NCBI GenBank assembly: GCA_019237315.1
Contig: JAFAHG010000175.1
Coordinates: 1 to 34,171 of the forward strand
Length of the DNA stretch: 34,171 nucleotides
Direction: 5' to 3'
DNA from: Actinomycetota bacterium
GTDB lineage: Bacteria > Actinomycetota > Thermoleophilia > Gaiellales > Gaiellaceae
Shown here: piece by piece, positions 13,953 to 21,388 of the stretch
Numbering within the stretch: the first letter of the stretch is position 1
How the letters are laid out: each line of letters starts with the position of its first letter
Position numbers and translations under genes: made by a program
Notes under the pieces: generated by a model
What the model was told of the DNA's origin: nothing
Seen by the model: only the letters and a program-made list of their open reading frames with translations
The model's database searches: none

Positions 13953-14710
13953 GTCGCCGCAGCGAGCAGTGCCGCCTGCGCGACGACGATCACCACGACG
14001 CCGAGCGCGAACGCCGGCCCGGTCGCCAGCGAGCCGAGCCCCACGCTCACGGCGAAGCAGAACGAGGAGTACGCGACCATGCCCGACGCGACGCCGCGGA
14101 GGACGCCTCGCGCCTCGGCGGCGCCGAGCTGGGAGTGCGTGAACGCGACGAGGATCGGCGAGGTGATTGGGAACGCCGACACGATGCCGCTCAGCTGCGG
14201 GCCGAGCGTCTTCGCGGCGCCGGTGATGAGGACGATCGGGAGGATCGTGCAGCCCACGCGCACGGCGAGATCCCAGCGGGGGCGCGTGTCCGGCCGGGTT
14301 GGCGGGGACGTGCGCACACGCGGCAGCAACACGAGCGTGAACGCGATCCCGACACCGGCGACGGCGAACGCGGTGGCCGGGCCGACGTGCACGGGCCGCA
14401 GGACCGCTGCAACGGGCGCGAAGGTCGCCCACGCTCCGGCGAGCGCAACCCGCCAGCCGAAGCGACGGCTGAGCGCGGTATAGGCGAGCACGAACGCAAG
14501 GGGACCGACGACCCCCAGGAGCGCTCCCGTCGCCGCCTCGCGTGCGAACCGACGTCCGTGGTCGAGCGCGAGCACGAGCAGGATCGAGCCGGTGATGGCG
14601 GGGAACGTCGCGAGGACGCCGCCGACCCGCGAACCGAACCGGCGGGCAGCGACGGACGACGCGACGACGAGCGCCGGCCCGAACGTCAGCTTGAGAACGA
14701 GAACCGCCAC
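13904..14710 (-). CDS. multi-pass membrane protein with internal duplication
   Basis: 268 residues with about eight hydrophobic segments and no soluble domain. Two halves share a motif: GGVLATFPAITGSILLVLALDHG, then FAREAATGALLG, in the first; SGIVSAFPITSPILVAFTHSQLG, then AEARGVLRGVASG, in the second. This is the mark of a duplicated transporter-like fold. I do not recognise the exact family; small two-fold exporters or permeases are possible. The start is GTG 14710 without a clear ribosome site. It lies just after the Nudix gene on the same strand and converges on gatD. Confidence 0.85.
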   Translation of the reverse strand: MAVLVLKLTFGPALVVASSVAARRFGSRVGGVLATFPAITGSILLVLALDHGRRFAREAATGALLGVVGPLAFVLAYTALSRRFGWRVALAGAWATFAPVAAVLRPVHVGPATAFAVAGVGIAFTLVLLPRVRTSPPTRPDTRPRWDLAVRVGCTILPIVLITGAAKTLGPQLSGIVSAFPITSPILVAFTHSQLGAAEARGVLRGVASGMVAYSSFCFAVSVGLGSLATGPAFALGVVVIVVAQAALLAAATQKRPPRLRARSAETA

Positions 14711-14732
14711 CCGTCGAGGGTAGCTGGCGGGC

Positions 14733-15185
14733 TCACCGTGCCCAGAGCGATCCGAGGTACACGGCTGGGTCGCCGGGCTGCCATCGCTGCAGGAACCGCT
14801 TGATCGGCGGGTGGACGACGATGTCGTCCAGGTCGTCGAGAGCGAAGAGCCGGGTCCCGCGGACGACCGCGTCGTGCGGTTCGACGTCCTCGAGCGAGCG
14901 GTGCGAGAGGTCGGTGGCGAAGATCACGTGGACCACGTGCCGGTCCTGCGGCGTCCACTGCGGCGGCATCGACTCGGCGATCGCGATCGGTCCTTCGAAC
15001 ACGAGCTCGCCCGCGAGCCCGATCTCCTCCTCGAGCTCGCGCCGCAGTCCTGCGAGAAGCGACTCGCCCGCCTCCGCCCCGCCGCCCGGCAGGAGCCAGT
15101 ACTCCTTGCCGGGCTTCTCCTGGCGGCACAGGAGGATCCGGCCGTGCCAGCGAAGGAGCGCCGCGACGCGGAGGCGCGGCCCCAT
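14733..15185 (-). CDS. Nudix hydrolase
   Basis: 150 residues. The Nudix box runs from G35 to L57 and contains the full REL-x-EE-x-GL pattern, so Mg-dependent hydrolysis of a nucleoside-diphosphate derivative is expected. RVAALLRWHGRILLCRQ precedes it. The ATG overlaps the dut stop by one base (TGATG), so the two are translationally coupled. Being next to dut suggests a nucleotide-pool cleaning role (inference). The substrate is unknown. Confidence 0.92.
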   Translation of the reverse strand: MGPRLRVAALLRWHGRILLCRQEKPGKEYWLLPGGGAEAGESLLAGLRRELEEEIGLAGELVFEGPIAIAESMPPQWTPQDRHVVHVIFATDLSHRSLEDVEPHDAVVRGTRLFALDDLDDIVVHPPIKRFLQRWQPGDPAVYLGSLWAR

Positions 15186-15577
15186 CAGCGCCGCGACGAC
15201 CCGAAGCCGCGCACGCCCCGCTCGGAGTCGGGCAGCTCGTCGACTTCCACGAGCTCGAGCTCCGGAATCGGCACGACGACGAGCTGGGCGATCCGCATGC
15301 CCGGCTCGACCACGAACGACTCGTTCCGGTCGGTGTTCAGAAGGATCACGCGCAGCTCGCCGCGATAGCCGGAGTCCACCAGTCCGGGCGTGTTGACGAT
15401 GGTGATGCCGTGCTCGCGCGCGAGGCCGGACCGCGGTTGCACGAAGCCGGCATGGCCGTCGGGGATCGCGACGGCGAGGCCGGTGCCGACGAAGGCACGC
15501 TGCCCCGGCCCGAGCTCGACGCGCTCGCATGCGGCGAGATCGAGCCCGGCGTCCCCGGCGTACGCGCGGGTCGGCAC
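15185..15577 (-). CDS. dut: dUTP diphosphatase
   Basis: Hydrolyses dUTP to dUMP and keeps uracil out of DNA. All five trimeric dUTPase motifs are visible: GDAGLDLAA (motif 1), PRSGLA (2), NTPGLVDSGYRGELRVIL (3), RIAQLVV (4) and ERGVRGFGSS (5). GTG 15577 is the only usual start and gives 130 residues, short for the family. The upstream codons still encode family-like sequence (LLIRRLHPHAVV), so translation may start at CTG 15610, CTG 15607 or ATC 15604, where GGAG is nearby. The frame starts within a few bases of the hflX stop, and the stop overlaps the Nudix ATG. Confidence 0.93.
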   Translation of the reverse strand: MPTRAYAGDAGLDLAACERVELGPGQRAFVGTGLAVAIPDGHAGFVQPRSGLAREHGITIVNTPGLVDSGYRGELRVILLNTDRNESFVVEPGMRIAQLVVVPIPELELVEVDELPDSERGVRGFGSSRR

Positions 15578-15615
15578 GACGGCGTGCGGATGCAGACGCC
15601 TGATCAGCAGCTCCG

Positions 15616-16899
15616 TCAGGCGGTCTCCCGGCGCTCTGCGTCGGCGACGAGGTACGGCGCGAAGCGCGCGAGATCGCGGCGCGGCACGCGGACGAGCACG
15701 AAGACGCCGTTCGGGCGGTCTTCCCGCTCCTCGACCGGCGCGCCCAGCGCATAGAGCTCCGAGAGCCGCGCTCCGTCCTCGTACGGGATGAGGAGGCGCA
15801 CGCGTTCGAAGCGTCCGCCGAAGCGCTCGGCCACGAGCGCCCTCAGCTCGTCGAGCCCCTCACCCGTGCGCGCGGAGACCTGCGGCGCGTCCTGGAACCG
15901 GTTCGTCAGCCGACGGCGCGTGACCTCGTCGACGCGGTCGACCTTGTTCAGCACGAGCTGAACGGGCAGCTCCCCCGCGCCGATCTCGTGCAGGACGTCG
16001 GAGACCGCGCGGACCATCTCGTCGAGACGCTCCTCGGCGACGGACGCATCGGCGACGTGCAACACGAGATCCGCGACGAGCGTCTCTTCAAGCGTGGACG
16101 CGAATCCCTCGACGAGCTGATGCGGCAGCCGCCTGATGAACCCGACGGTGTCGGTGACGAGGTAGCGACGGCCTTCGAACTCGAAGCCGCGCGTTGTCGG
16201 GTCGAGCGTCTCGAACAGGCGGTTCTCGACGGAGACGTCCGCGCCGGTAAGTGCGTTGAGCAGCGTCGACTTGCCGACGTTCGTGTAGCCGGCGAGCGCG
16301 ACGGTCGGCGTCTCGGCGCGGCGACGCGCCTTGCGGCGCGTCGAGCGCTGCCGCTCGACCGTGCGCAGACGTTCCTTCAGGACCGAGATGCGCCTGCGCG
16401 CGATGCGGCGGTCGGTCTCGAGCTGCGACTCGCCCGGGCCGCGCGTGCCGACGCCGCCGCCGAGCCGTTCGAGGTGCTGCCACATGCCGCGCATGCGCGG
16501 GAGGTTGTATTCGAGCTGCGCCAGCTCGACCTGCAGCTTTCCCTCGGCGGTCTGCGCGTGCTGGGCGAAGATGTCGAGGATCAGCTGCGTCCGGTCGACG
16601 ACGCGCGCGCCGAGCGCGTCCTCGAGGAAGCGCTGCTGCACCGGATCGAGCTCGTCGTCGACGAGGAGGCTCTCGGCACCCGACGCCGCGAAGAGCTCCT
16701 TCACCTCCTCGAGCTTGCCCTTCCCCACATACGTGCGCTGCGCCGGCCGCGGGCGGTGCTGGACCGCACGCCCGACCGGCTCGACCCCCGCGGTGCGGGC
16801 GAGCTCCTCGACCTCGGCGAGCTCCTCGTCGGCGTCCGCTCCCTGCGCCAGCACGGCGAGGACGAAGCCCCGCTCGGGCTCGGCGGAACCTGGAATCAT
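15616..16899 (-). CDS. hflX: ribosome-associated GTPase HflX
   Basis: 427 residues. HflX splits stalled or hibernating ribosomes using GTP. The N-terminal domain has TYVGKGKLEEV; the middle has GGGVGTRGPGESQLE (148-161) and a basic helical linker. The G domain has GYTNVGKST (G1, 204-212), DTVGFIRRLPHQL (G3, from 250) and LNKVD (G4). The C-terminal domain is complete. The ATG is only 10 bases from the dapE ATG on the other strand; see the promoter entry. It is followed at once by dut. Confidence 0.95.
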   Translation of the reverse strand: MIPGSAEPERGFVLAVLAQGADADEELAEVEELARTAGVEPVGRAVQHRPRPAQRTYVGKGKLEEVKELFAASGAESLLVDDELDPVQQRFLEDALGARVVDRTQLILDIFAQHAQTAEGKLQVELAQLEYNLPRMRGMWQHLERLGGGVGTRGPGESQLETDRRIARRRISVLKERLRTVERQRSTRRKARRRAETPTVALAGYTNVGKSTLLNALTGADVSVENRLFETLDPTTRGFEFEGRRYLVTDTVGFIRRLPHQLVEGFASTLEETLVADLVLHVADASVAEERLDEMVRAVSDVLHEIGAGELPVQLVLNKVDRVDEVTRRRLTNRFQDAPQVSARTGEGLDELRALVAERFGGRFERVRLLIPYEDGARLSELYALGAPVEEREDRPNGVFVLVRVPRRDLARFAPYLVADAERRETA

Positions 16900-16912
16900 C
16901 GAGGTGATTATG
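16900..16912 (-). promoter_or_regulatory. candidate -10 element of hflX overlapping the dapE start codon
   Basis: CATAAT on the minus strand (16912-16907) matches TATAAT at five of six positions and is followed by seven bases (16906-16900) and then the hflX ATG at 16899. This would give a leaderless hflX mRNA. The hexamer covers the dapE ATG at 16910. The same seven bases, read on the plus strand, contain GAGGTG, the dapE ribosome site. Confidence 0.4.
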
Positions 16913-17962
16913 CCGCCTGGCGCGCCTGCTTCAGCCCTCGCCCAGAGGACGCTCGAGCTCGTCGACCTGCCGTCGGAGTCGCGGGACGAGGGCCTCGTCT
17001 ACGACTACGTCCGCGGGGCCGTCCACCTCCCGCTCGTCCACGACGACGGCGAGTCGCTTCTGTACGCGAAACGCGCCGGGAACCCACTCGTGCTGCTGGC
17101 GGGGCACCTCGACACGGTGCCGCCGCAGGGGAACATCCCCGGGCGGATCGAGGGCGGCGCCGTCCATGGCCTCGGCGCGACCGACATGAAGGGCGGCCTC
17201 GCGGTGATGGTCGAGCTCGCGCGCTGGGCGGCGCACGCCGACCTCGCGTACGACCTGGGGTTGCTCTTCTTCCCGCGCGAGGAGGTCGGACCGGACGAGA
17301 ACCCGTTGCCCGCGCTCTTCGAGGCGACCCCGGTCGTCGACGAGGCGGCGCTCGTCGTGTGCCTCGAGCCGACCGACAACACGCTGCAGCTCGGCTGCCT
17401 CGGCAACCTCGTCGCGCGCGCGGTCTTCGAGGGCCGGTCCGCGCACTCGGCGCGGCCGTGGCTCGGCGTCAACGCGATCAAGCTGGCCCTCGAAGGCCTC
17501 CGACCCGTGCTCGACTCCGAGGCGGTCGACGTCGACGTGCAGGGCCTCGTCTTCCGCGAGGTGATCAGTGTCACGCAGATCCACGGTGGCATCGCGACGA
17601 ACGTCATCCCGGCGCGCTGCGAGGCGACGCTGAACTTCCGGTATGCGCCGACACGGTCGATGGCCGACGCCGAGGCGCGCGTGCGCGAGCTCGTCGGCGC
17701 GGACATCGAGATCCTCCAGCACTCGCCGGCCGCGCACGTCGCGCTCGACTCACCCCTCGTCACCCAGCTGCGCGAGATCGGCGGATTCGAGGTGCAGCCC
17801 AAGCAGGCGTGGACGAACGTCGCGGACTTCGCCGCGCGCGGGCTCGACGCCGTGAACCTCGGGCCGGGCGCGACGCGCTACGCCCACACGGCCGACGAGC
17901 AGGTGGAGATCGCCGCGCTCGTGAAGACGTACGATGCGTTGCAGCGCTTCCTCGCGGCGTGA
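16910..17962 (+). CDS. dapE: succinyl-diaminopimelate desuccinylase
   Basis: 350 residues. Zinc peptidase-family (M20) enzyme that releases succinate to give LL-DAP, the step before DapF. Metal and catalytic motifs: GHLDTVP (H66, D68), GLGATDMKGG (D92), PREEVG (E124, E125), a later CLEPTD and the C-terminal GATRYAHTADEQ. GRSAHSARPWLG lies in the dimerisation domain. The ATG has GAGGTG four bases upstream. It overlaps dapC by four bases (GTGA). With dapC and dapD it forms an operon, which favours DapE over other M20 deacylases. Confidence 0.93.
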   Translation: MPPGAPASALAQRTLELVDLPSESRDEGLVYDYVRGAVHLPLVHDDGESLLYAKRAGNPLVLLAGHLDTVPPQGNIPGRIEGGAVHGLGATDMKGGLAVMVELARWAAHADLAYDLGLLFFPREEVGPDENPLPALFEATPVVDEAALVVCLEPTDNTLQLGCLGNLVARAVFEGRSAHSARPWLGVNAIKLALEGLRPVLDSEAVDVDVQGLVFREVISVTQIHGGIATNVIPARCEATLNFRYAPTRSMADAEARVRELVGADIEILQHSPAAHVALDSPLVTQLREIGGFEVQPKQAWTNVADFAARGLDAVNLGPGATRYAHTADEQVEIAALVKTYDALQRFLAA

Positions 17963-19092
17963 TTCCGCGCTCGCCGGTTCTCTCGGCACTCGCGCAGTAC
18001 CCGTTCGCGCGCCTCGACGACTGGCGCGCCGAGGCGCGCGCTCGCGGTGTCGACGTGATCGACTTCGGTGTCGGCGACCCGCGCGAGCCGACGCCCGAGT
18101 TCATCCGCGACGCGCTCGCGCAGGGTGTGGCCGACGTCTCGTCGTACCCACGCGCGGTCGGGCTGCCGGAGTACCGCGAGGCCGTCGCCGCGTGGCTCTC
18201 GCGCCGCTTCGGCGTCGAGGTCAACGCAGGGACCGAGATCGTCCCGACCCTCGGGTCGAAGGAGGCGATCTTCTCGTTCGCGCAGGCGGTCGTCGGCGAG
18301 CGCCGTCTCGTCGCAGTGCCGGAGCCTGCGTATCCGGTGTACGAGCGCGGAGCGCTGTTCGCCGGAGCCGAGGTCGTGACGTTGCCACTTGCGGAAGCGA
18401 ACGGCTGGCTGCCGGACCTCGAGTCGTTCGACCGCTGGGACGAGCTCGCGCTCGTCTGGACGTGCTACCCGAACAACCCGACAGGTGCGACCGCTCCGCT
18501 CGCGTTCCTCGACGAGCTCGCAGCGCGTGCGCATGAGCACGGCTTCCTGCTCTGCTCCGACGAGGCGTACTCAGAGCTCTGGTTCGGCGACCCGCCCGTG
18601 TCGGCGTTGCAGGTGCGCGAGCGCGAGAACGTGGTCGTCTTCAACACGCTCTCGAAACGCTCGTCGATGACCGGGTACCGATGCGGCTTCGTCGCCGCGT
18701 CACGCGACGTCTGCGACGCGCTGCGTGCATTCAGGCCGACGCTCGGGACCGCCCCGCAGGAGTTCGTGCAGCGCGCCGGGCTCGCGGCGTACGCGGACGA
18801 GGCGCACGTCGAGGCCGTTCGCTCGGTCTACAGGCGGAAGCGCGAGGTGCTCCTCCCCGCGCTCGAGGCTGCCGGATTCCGCTCGGCGGGCGGCGACGCG
18901 AGCTTCTTCCTCTGGCTCGCGGTCGACGAGCCGTCGGAGAAGGTTGCACGGCGGCTGCTCGAGCGCGGGCTCCTCGTCGCTCCAGGGTCGTTCTTCGGGC
19001 CCGCAGGAGAGGGGTACGTGCGGCTCGCTCTCGTTCCCGACGAGGACGACTGCCGCCGTGCGGCGGCGATCCTCCTAGGATCAGGCGCATGA
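17959..19092 (+). CDS. dapC: succinyldiaminopimelate transaminase
   Basis: 377 residues, fold-type I aminotransferase. It should transfer an amino group from glutamate to N-succinyl-2-amino-6-oxopimelate. IDFGVGDPREPTP near the N terminus, CYPNNPTGA (169-177), SDEAYSELWF with Asp 201, and FNTLSKRSSMTGYRCGF with the PLP lysine K233 are all in place. The start is GTG 17959, overlapping the dapE stop. The specific substrate is inferred from being between dapE and dapD; the sequence alone gives only the aminotransferase class. Confidence 0.92.
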   Translation: MIPRSPVLSALAQYPFARLDDWRAEARARGVDVIDFGVGDPREPTPEFIRDALAQGVADVSSYPRAVGLPEYREAVAAWLSRRFGVEVNAGTEIVPTLGSKEAIFSFAQAVVGERRLVAVPEPAYPVYERGALFAGAEVVTLPLAEANGWLPDLESFDRWDELALVWTCYPNNPTGATAPLAFLDELAARAHEHGFLLCSDEAYSELWFGDPPVSALQVRERENVVVFNTLSKRSSMTGYRCGFVAASRDVCDALRAFRPTLGTAPQEFVQRAGLAAYADEAHVEAVRSVYRRKREVLLPALEAAGFRSAGGDASFFLWLAVDEPSEKVARRLLERGLLVAPGSFFGPAGEGYVRLALVPDEDDCRRAAAILLGSGA

Positions 19093-19823
19093 CGACCGAC
19101 GAGACGATCGCCGCGCTCGACCGCGGCGAGATCCGCGTCGCCGAGCCGCAGGGCGACGACTGGGTCGTCCACCCCGAGGTGCAGGAGGCGATCCTCGACT
19201 ACTTCCGGTCGCGGAAGATGGAGCCGCGCGAGGTCGGGCCGTTCGAGTACCACGACAAGATCCCGCTCAAGTCGGGATACGACGCGCTCGGTGTGCGCGT
19301 CGTCCCGCCCGCGGTCGCACGGTACGGAGCATTCCTCTCGCCGGGTGTCGTGTTGATGCCGTCCTACGTGAACATCGGTGCATGGGTTGGCCCGCGCACG
19401 ATGGTCGACACGTGGGCGACGGTGGGGTCGGGTGCGCAGATCGGCGCCGACGTGCACCTCGCGGGCGGCGTCGGGATCGGCGGCGTCCTCGAGCCGCCGG
19501 GTGCCCGCCCCGTCATCGTCGAGGACGGGGCCTTTCTCGGCTCGCGCGTCATCGTCACGGAGGGAGTGCGCATCGGCCGCGAGGCGGTGATCGCCGCGAA
19601 CGTCTCGCTGACGGCGTCGGTTCCGATCATCGACGTCACCGGTCCGGAGCCGGTCGAGTACCGGGGCTACGTGCCGCCGCGCGCGATCGTCGTCCCCGGC
19701 ACGCGGCCGAAGGAGTTTCCCGCCGGGACGTATCAGCTCGCGTGCGCACTGATCATCGGCCGGCGCACCGAGGCGACCGACCTGCGGACGTCGCTGAACG
19801 ACGCGTTACGCGAGATCGACTGA
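19089..19823 (+). CDS. dapD: tetrahydrodipicolinate N-succinyltransferase
   Basis: 244 residues. Uses succinyl-CoA to open the succinylase branch of DAP and lysine synthesis. KIPLKSGYDALGVRVVPPAVARYGAFLSPG leads into a left-handed beta helix: MPSYVNIGAWVG, MVDTWATVGSGAQIGADVHLAGGVGIGGVLEP, PVIVEDGAFLGSRVIVTEGVRIG. This is the shorter trimeric DapD of the E. coli/Bordetella type by layout. The ATG overlaps the dapC stop, with AGGA upstream. The stop lies inside the palindrome GACCTAGGTC, one base from the stop of the opposing lipoprotein gene. Confidence 0.95.
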   Translation: MTTDETIAALDRGEIRVAEPQGDDWVVHPEVQEAILDYFRSRKMEPREVGPFEYHDKIPLKSGYDALGVRVVPPAVARYGAFLSPGVVLMPSYVNIGAWVGPRTMVDTWATVGSGAQIGADVHLAGGVGIGGVLEPPGARPVIVEDGAFLGSRVIVTEGVRIGREAVIAANVSLTASVPIIDVTGPEPVEYRGYVPPRAIVVPGTRPKEFPAGTYQLACALIIGRRTEATDLRTSLNDALREID

Positions 19824-19824
19824 C

Positions 19825-20223
19825 CTAGGTCGGCCCGGCCGACGCGCGCGTGAGGAGCACGACGGTGATCTTCGCCGCCTGCGCGGGCGTCGCCGAGATC
19901 GCGAAGAAGCAACTCCCCGGAGGACCGGGCGGCAGGACGACGCGCCCCGTCAGCGGCGTCTTCCCCGCCGGGCCGCGGCGGTGCCACTGCGGAGACTCGT
20001 TCCCGCAGTCGGCGGAGTAGTTCGTCGTCGACTGCACGTTCGGGCTCGCGTGCACCTGCACCTCGAGCTGCGACGGGCGGCCGACCGAGGTGTGCAGGTA
20101 GGCGGCCTCGTGCGGCTTGAACGTCTGCTGGACGAGCACGCTCCAGCTCCCGCCGGACGAACCGCCGCAGCCGGCGGCGACGCCGACGAGGGTAAGCGCG
20201 AGGACGGCGGAGAAGACGCGCAC
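19825..20223 (-). CDS. putative lipoprotein, paralogue of the upstream gene
   Basis: 132 residues. A lipoprotein signal, with VLALTLVGVAAGC as the lipobox and Cys 19 as the acylated residue, is followed by a GGSSGGS linker and a small domain with two further cysteines (SADCGN, GSCFFAI), which could form a disulfide outside the membrane. WSVLVQQ and VHASPNVQSTTNYSADC parallel WEVFGQG and VNATPNVTTKAHYQVQC in the preceding gene, so the two are tandem paralogues. Start GTG 20223 was chosen because the signal peptide begins there. Unknown function. Confidence 0.82.
   Translation of the reverse strand: MRVFSAVLALTLVGVAAGCGGSSGGSWSVLVQQTFKPHEAAYLHTSVGRPSQLEVQVHASPNVQSTTNYSADCGNESPQWHRRGPAGKTPLTGRVVLPPGPPGSCFFAISATPAQAAKITVVLLTRASAGPT
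19829..19843. terminator. short inverted repeat between convergent dapD and lipoprotein genes
   Basis: GTCGGCC-C-GGCCGAC, directly after the ten-base palindrome GACCTAGGTC (19822-19831) that holds both stop codons. As RNA only about five pairs with a five-base loop could form, and there is no T tract. A weak bidirectional terminator is possible. Confidence 0.25.
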
Positions 20224-20248
20224 GGAAGCCAATCCTAGACGGCTCGTT

Positions 20249-20695
20249 TCACTGGCTCGGGGCCGGACGCTCGAGGAGCGTGACCACGACCTCGGCACTC
20301 GCCGGCTTCGTGGCCCGGATGCTCACCGAGCAGAAGAGGCCGTGCGATTCCTGCGACCCGCCCGCGCTCGGGAGCGGGAGCTCGAACGTGAAGGGCGTCC
20401 GCGCTGCGTGCGTCCCTTGCGAGGCGCCGCCACCGCATTGCACCTGGTAATGCGCCTTCGTCGTGACGTTCGGGGTGGCGTTGACGCGGAACTCGATGCG
20501 TTCTGGATTCGACGCGATGCCGTCCGCGCCGGCGGTCGTGGCTCCGCGGTTGTGGCTCCCCTGGCCGAAGACCTCCCAACCCCCACCGGCAGGGCCGCCC
20601 CGGGGCGGCGGCGTGTTCGAGGAGCCGGAACCGCCGCAGCCCGAGAGGAGCGCGACGGCCGCGCAGAGAACGGCGGCCCCTCCCCAGGAACGCAC
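20249..20695 (-). CDS. putative lipoprotein, paralogue of the downstream gene
   Basis: 148 residues. Signal peptide with lipobox VALLSGC (Cys 20), a Gly/Pro/Ser linker, then a domain of about 110 residues with two cysteines (VQCGGG, LFCSVS) matching the paired cysteines of its paralogue. A beta-rich composition (RIEFRVNATPN, TPFTFELPLPS, VSIRATKPASAEVVVTLLE) suggests a small beta sandwich on the outer face of the membrane. Start GTG 20695; the gene follows dapF by nine bases. No family recognised. Confidence 0.82.
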   Translation of the reverse strand: MRSWGGAAVLCAAVALLSGCGGSGSSNTPPPRGGPAGGGWEVFGQGSHNRGATTAGADGIASNPERIEFRVNATPNVTTKAHYQVQCGGGASQGTHAARTPFTFELPLPSAGGSQESHGLFCSVSIRATKPASAEVVVTLLERPAPSQ

Positions 20696-20704
20696 GCCGG
20701 GATT

Positions 20705-21388
20705 CTAGGCCGGTGCAGCCGGACCGGTCAGGAACGCGCGGTCGCCTTCGAACCGGACGCGGAGCCCGCCTGCCGGGAAGTGGACCGTCGCGTCCGCGAG
20801 GCCGAAAGCCGCGGCGACGGCGACCGCGCTCGTCCCCGACGATCCCGTCTCGCCGACCCCCCGCTCCCAGACGCGCGCCTCGAGCTCGCCGGGGCCCAGC
20901 CGTCGCGCGACCTGGACGTTCGTGCGCTGCGGGAACCGCGAGTGGCGCTCGAGGAGCGGCCCGACGCGCAGGATCTCGGCAGGGTCGCCGTCGACGACCG
21001 CGTGCGGGTTGCCGACGTCGACGGGCGTGAAGGCAATTCCCTCGAGCTCCTCACGCTCACCGACGCGCACCGTGCCGAGGTCCTGCTCGACGAGGTCGTC
21101 GTCGAGGAGGCGCGCGTGGACCTCGCGTGGGCCGACGCGCACGGTCACGTCGCGCGCGCCGGTCTGCGCTGCGAGCCAGCACGCGGCGATCCGCGTGCCG
21201 TTGCCGGACATCTCCGCAAGCGAGCCGTCCGTGTTCCAGATCGCGATCTCGAGCCAGTCGTCACCGCGTGCGCGTACCTCGAGCATCCCGTCGGCGTCGC
21301 CGACGTTCTCGCGCACGAGCTCGGGCGTCAGCTGGTCCTCAGCGACGAGGTAGACGTTCCCTTGCGCCTGCCAGCGCGACGATCTCAT
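20705..21388 (-). CDS. dapF: diaminopimelate epimerase-like protein without the catalytic cysteines
   Basis: 227 residues; DapF family, which turns LL-DAP into meso-DAP. Family segments are WQAQGNVYLV at the start, WNTDGSLAEMSGNGTR (51-66), VDVGNPHAVV (124-132), RTNVQVAR (155-162) and WERGVGETGSSGTSA (174-188). Known DapF enzymes use a Cys pair in NG(I/T)RC and ACGTGA. Here Ile 67 and Ser 184 stand at those positions; the nearest cysteine is C70. Also short by about 45 residues. The fold is clear, and the cofactor-free racemase mechanism is uncertain. The ATG lies 50 bases inside miaA, and GGAGGA about ten bases upstream supports it; no later start keeps the conserved WQAQGN segment. Confidence 0.88.
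   Translation of the reverse strand: MRSSRWQAQGNVYLVAEDQLTPELVRENVGDADGMLEVRARGDDWLEIAIWNTDGSLAEMSGNGTRIAACWLAAQTGARDVTVRVGPREVHARLLDDDLVEQDLGTVRVGEREELEGIAFTPVDVGNPHAVVDGDPAEILRVGPLLERHSRFPQRTNVQVARRLGPGELEARVWERGVGETGSSGTSAVAVAAAFGLADATVHFPAGGLRVRFEGDRAFLTGPAAPA

Noticed and set aside
15988-19092. Very long plus-strand open frame (over 1000 codons) across hflX, dapE and dapC
   Set aside because: Only the last third (from 17959) is a protein family; the rest is the Arg/Ala/Asp/Glu-rich shadow of opposing or frame-shifted real genes, common at this GC content.
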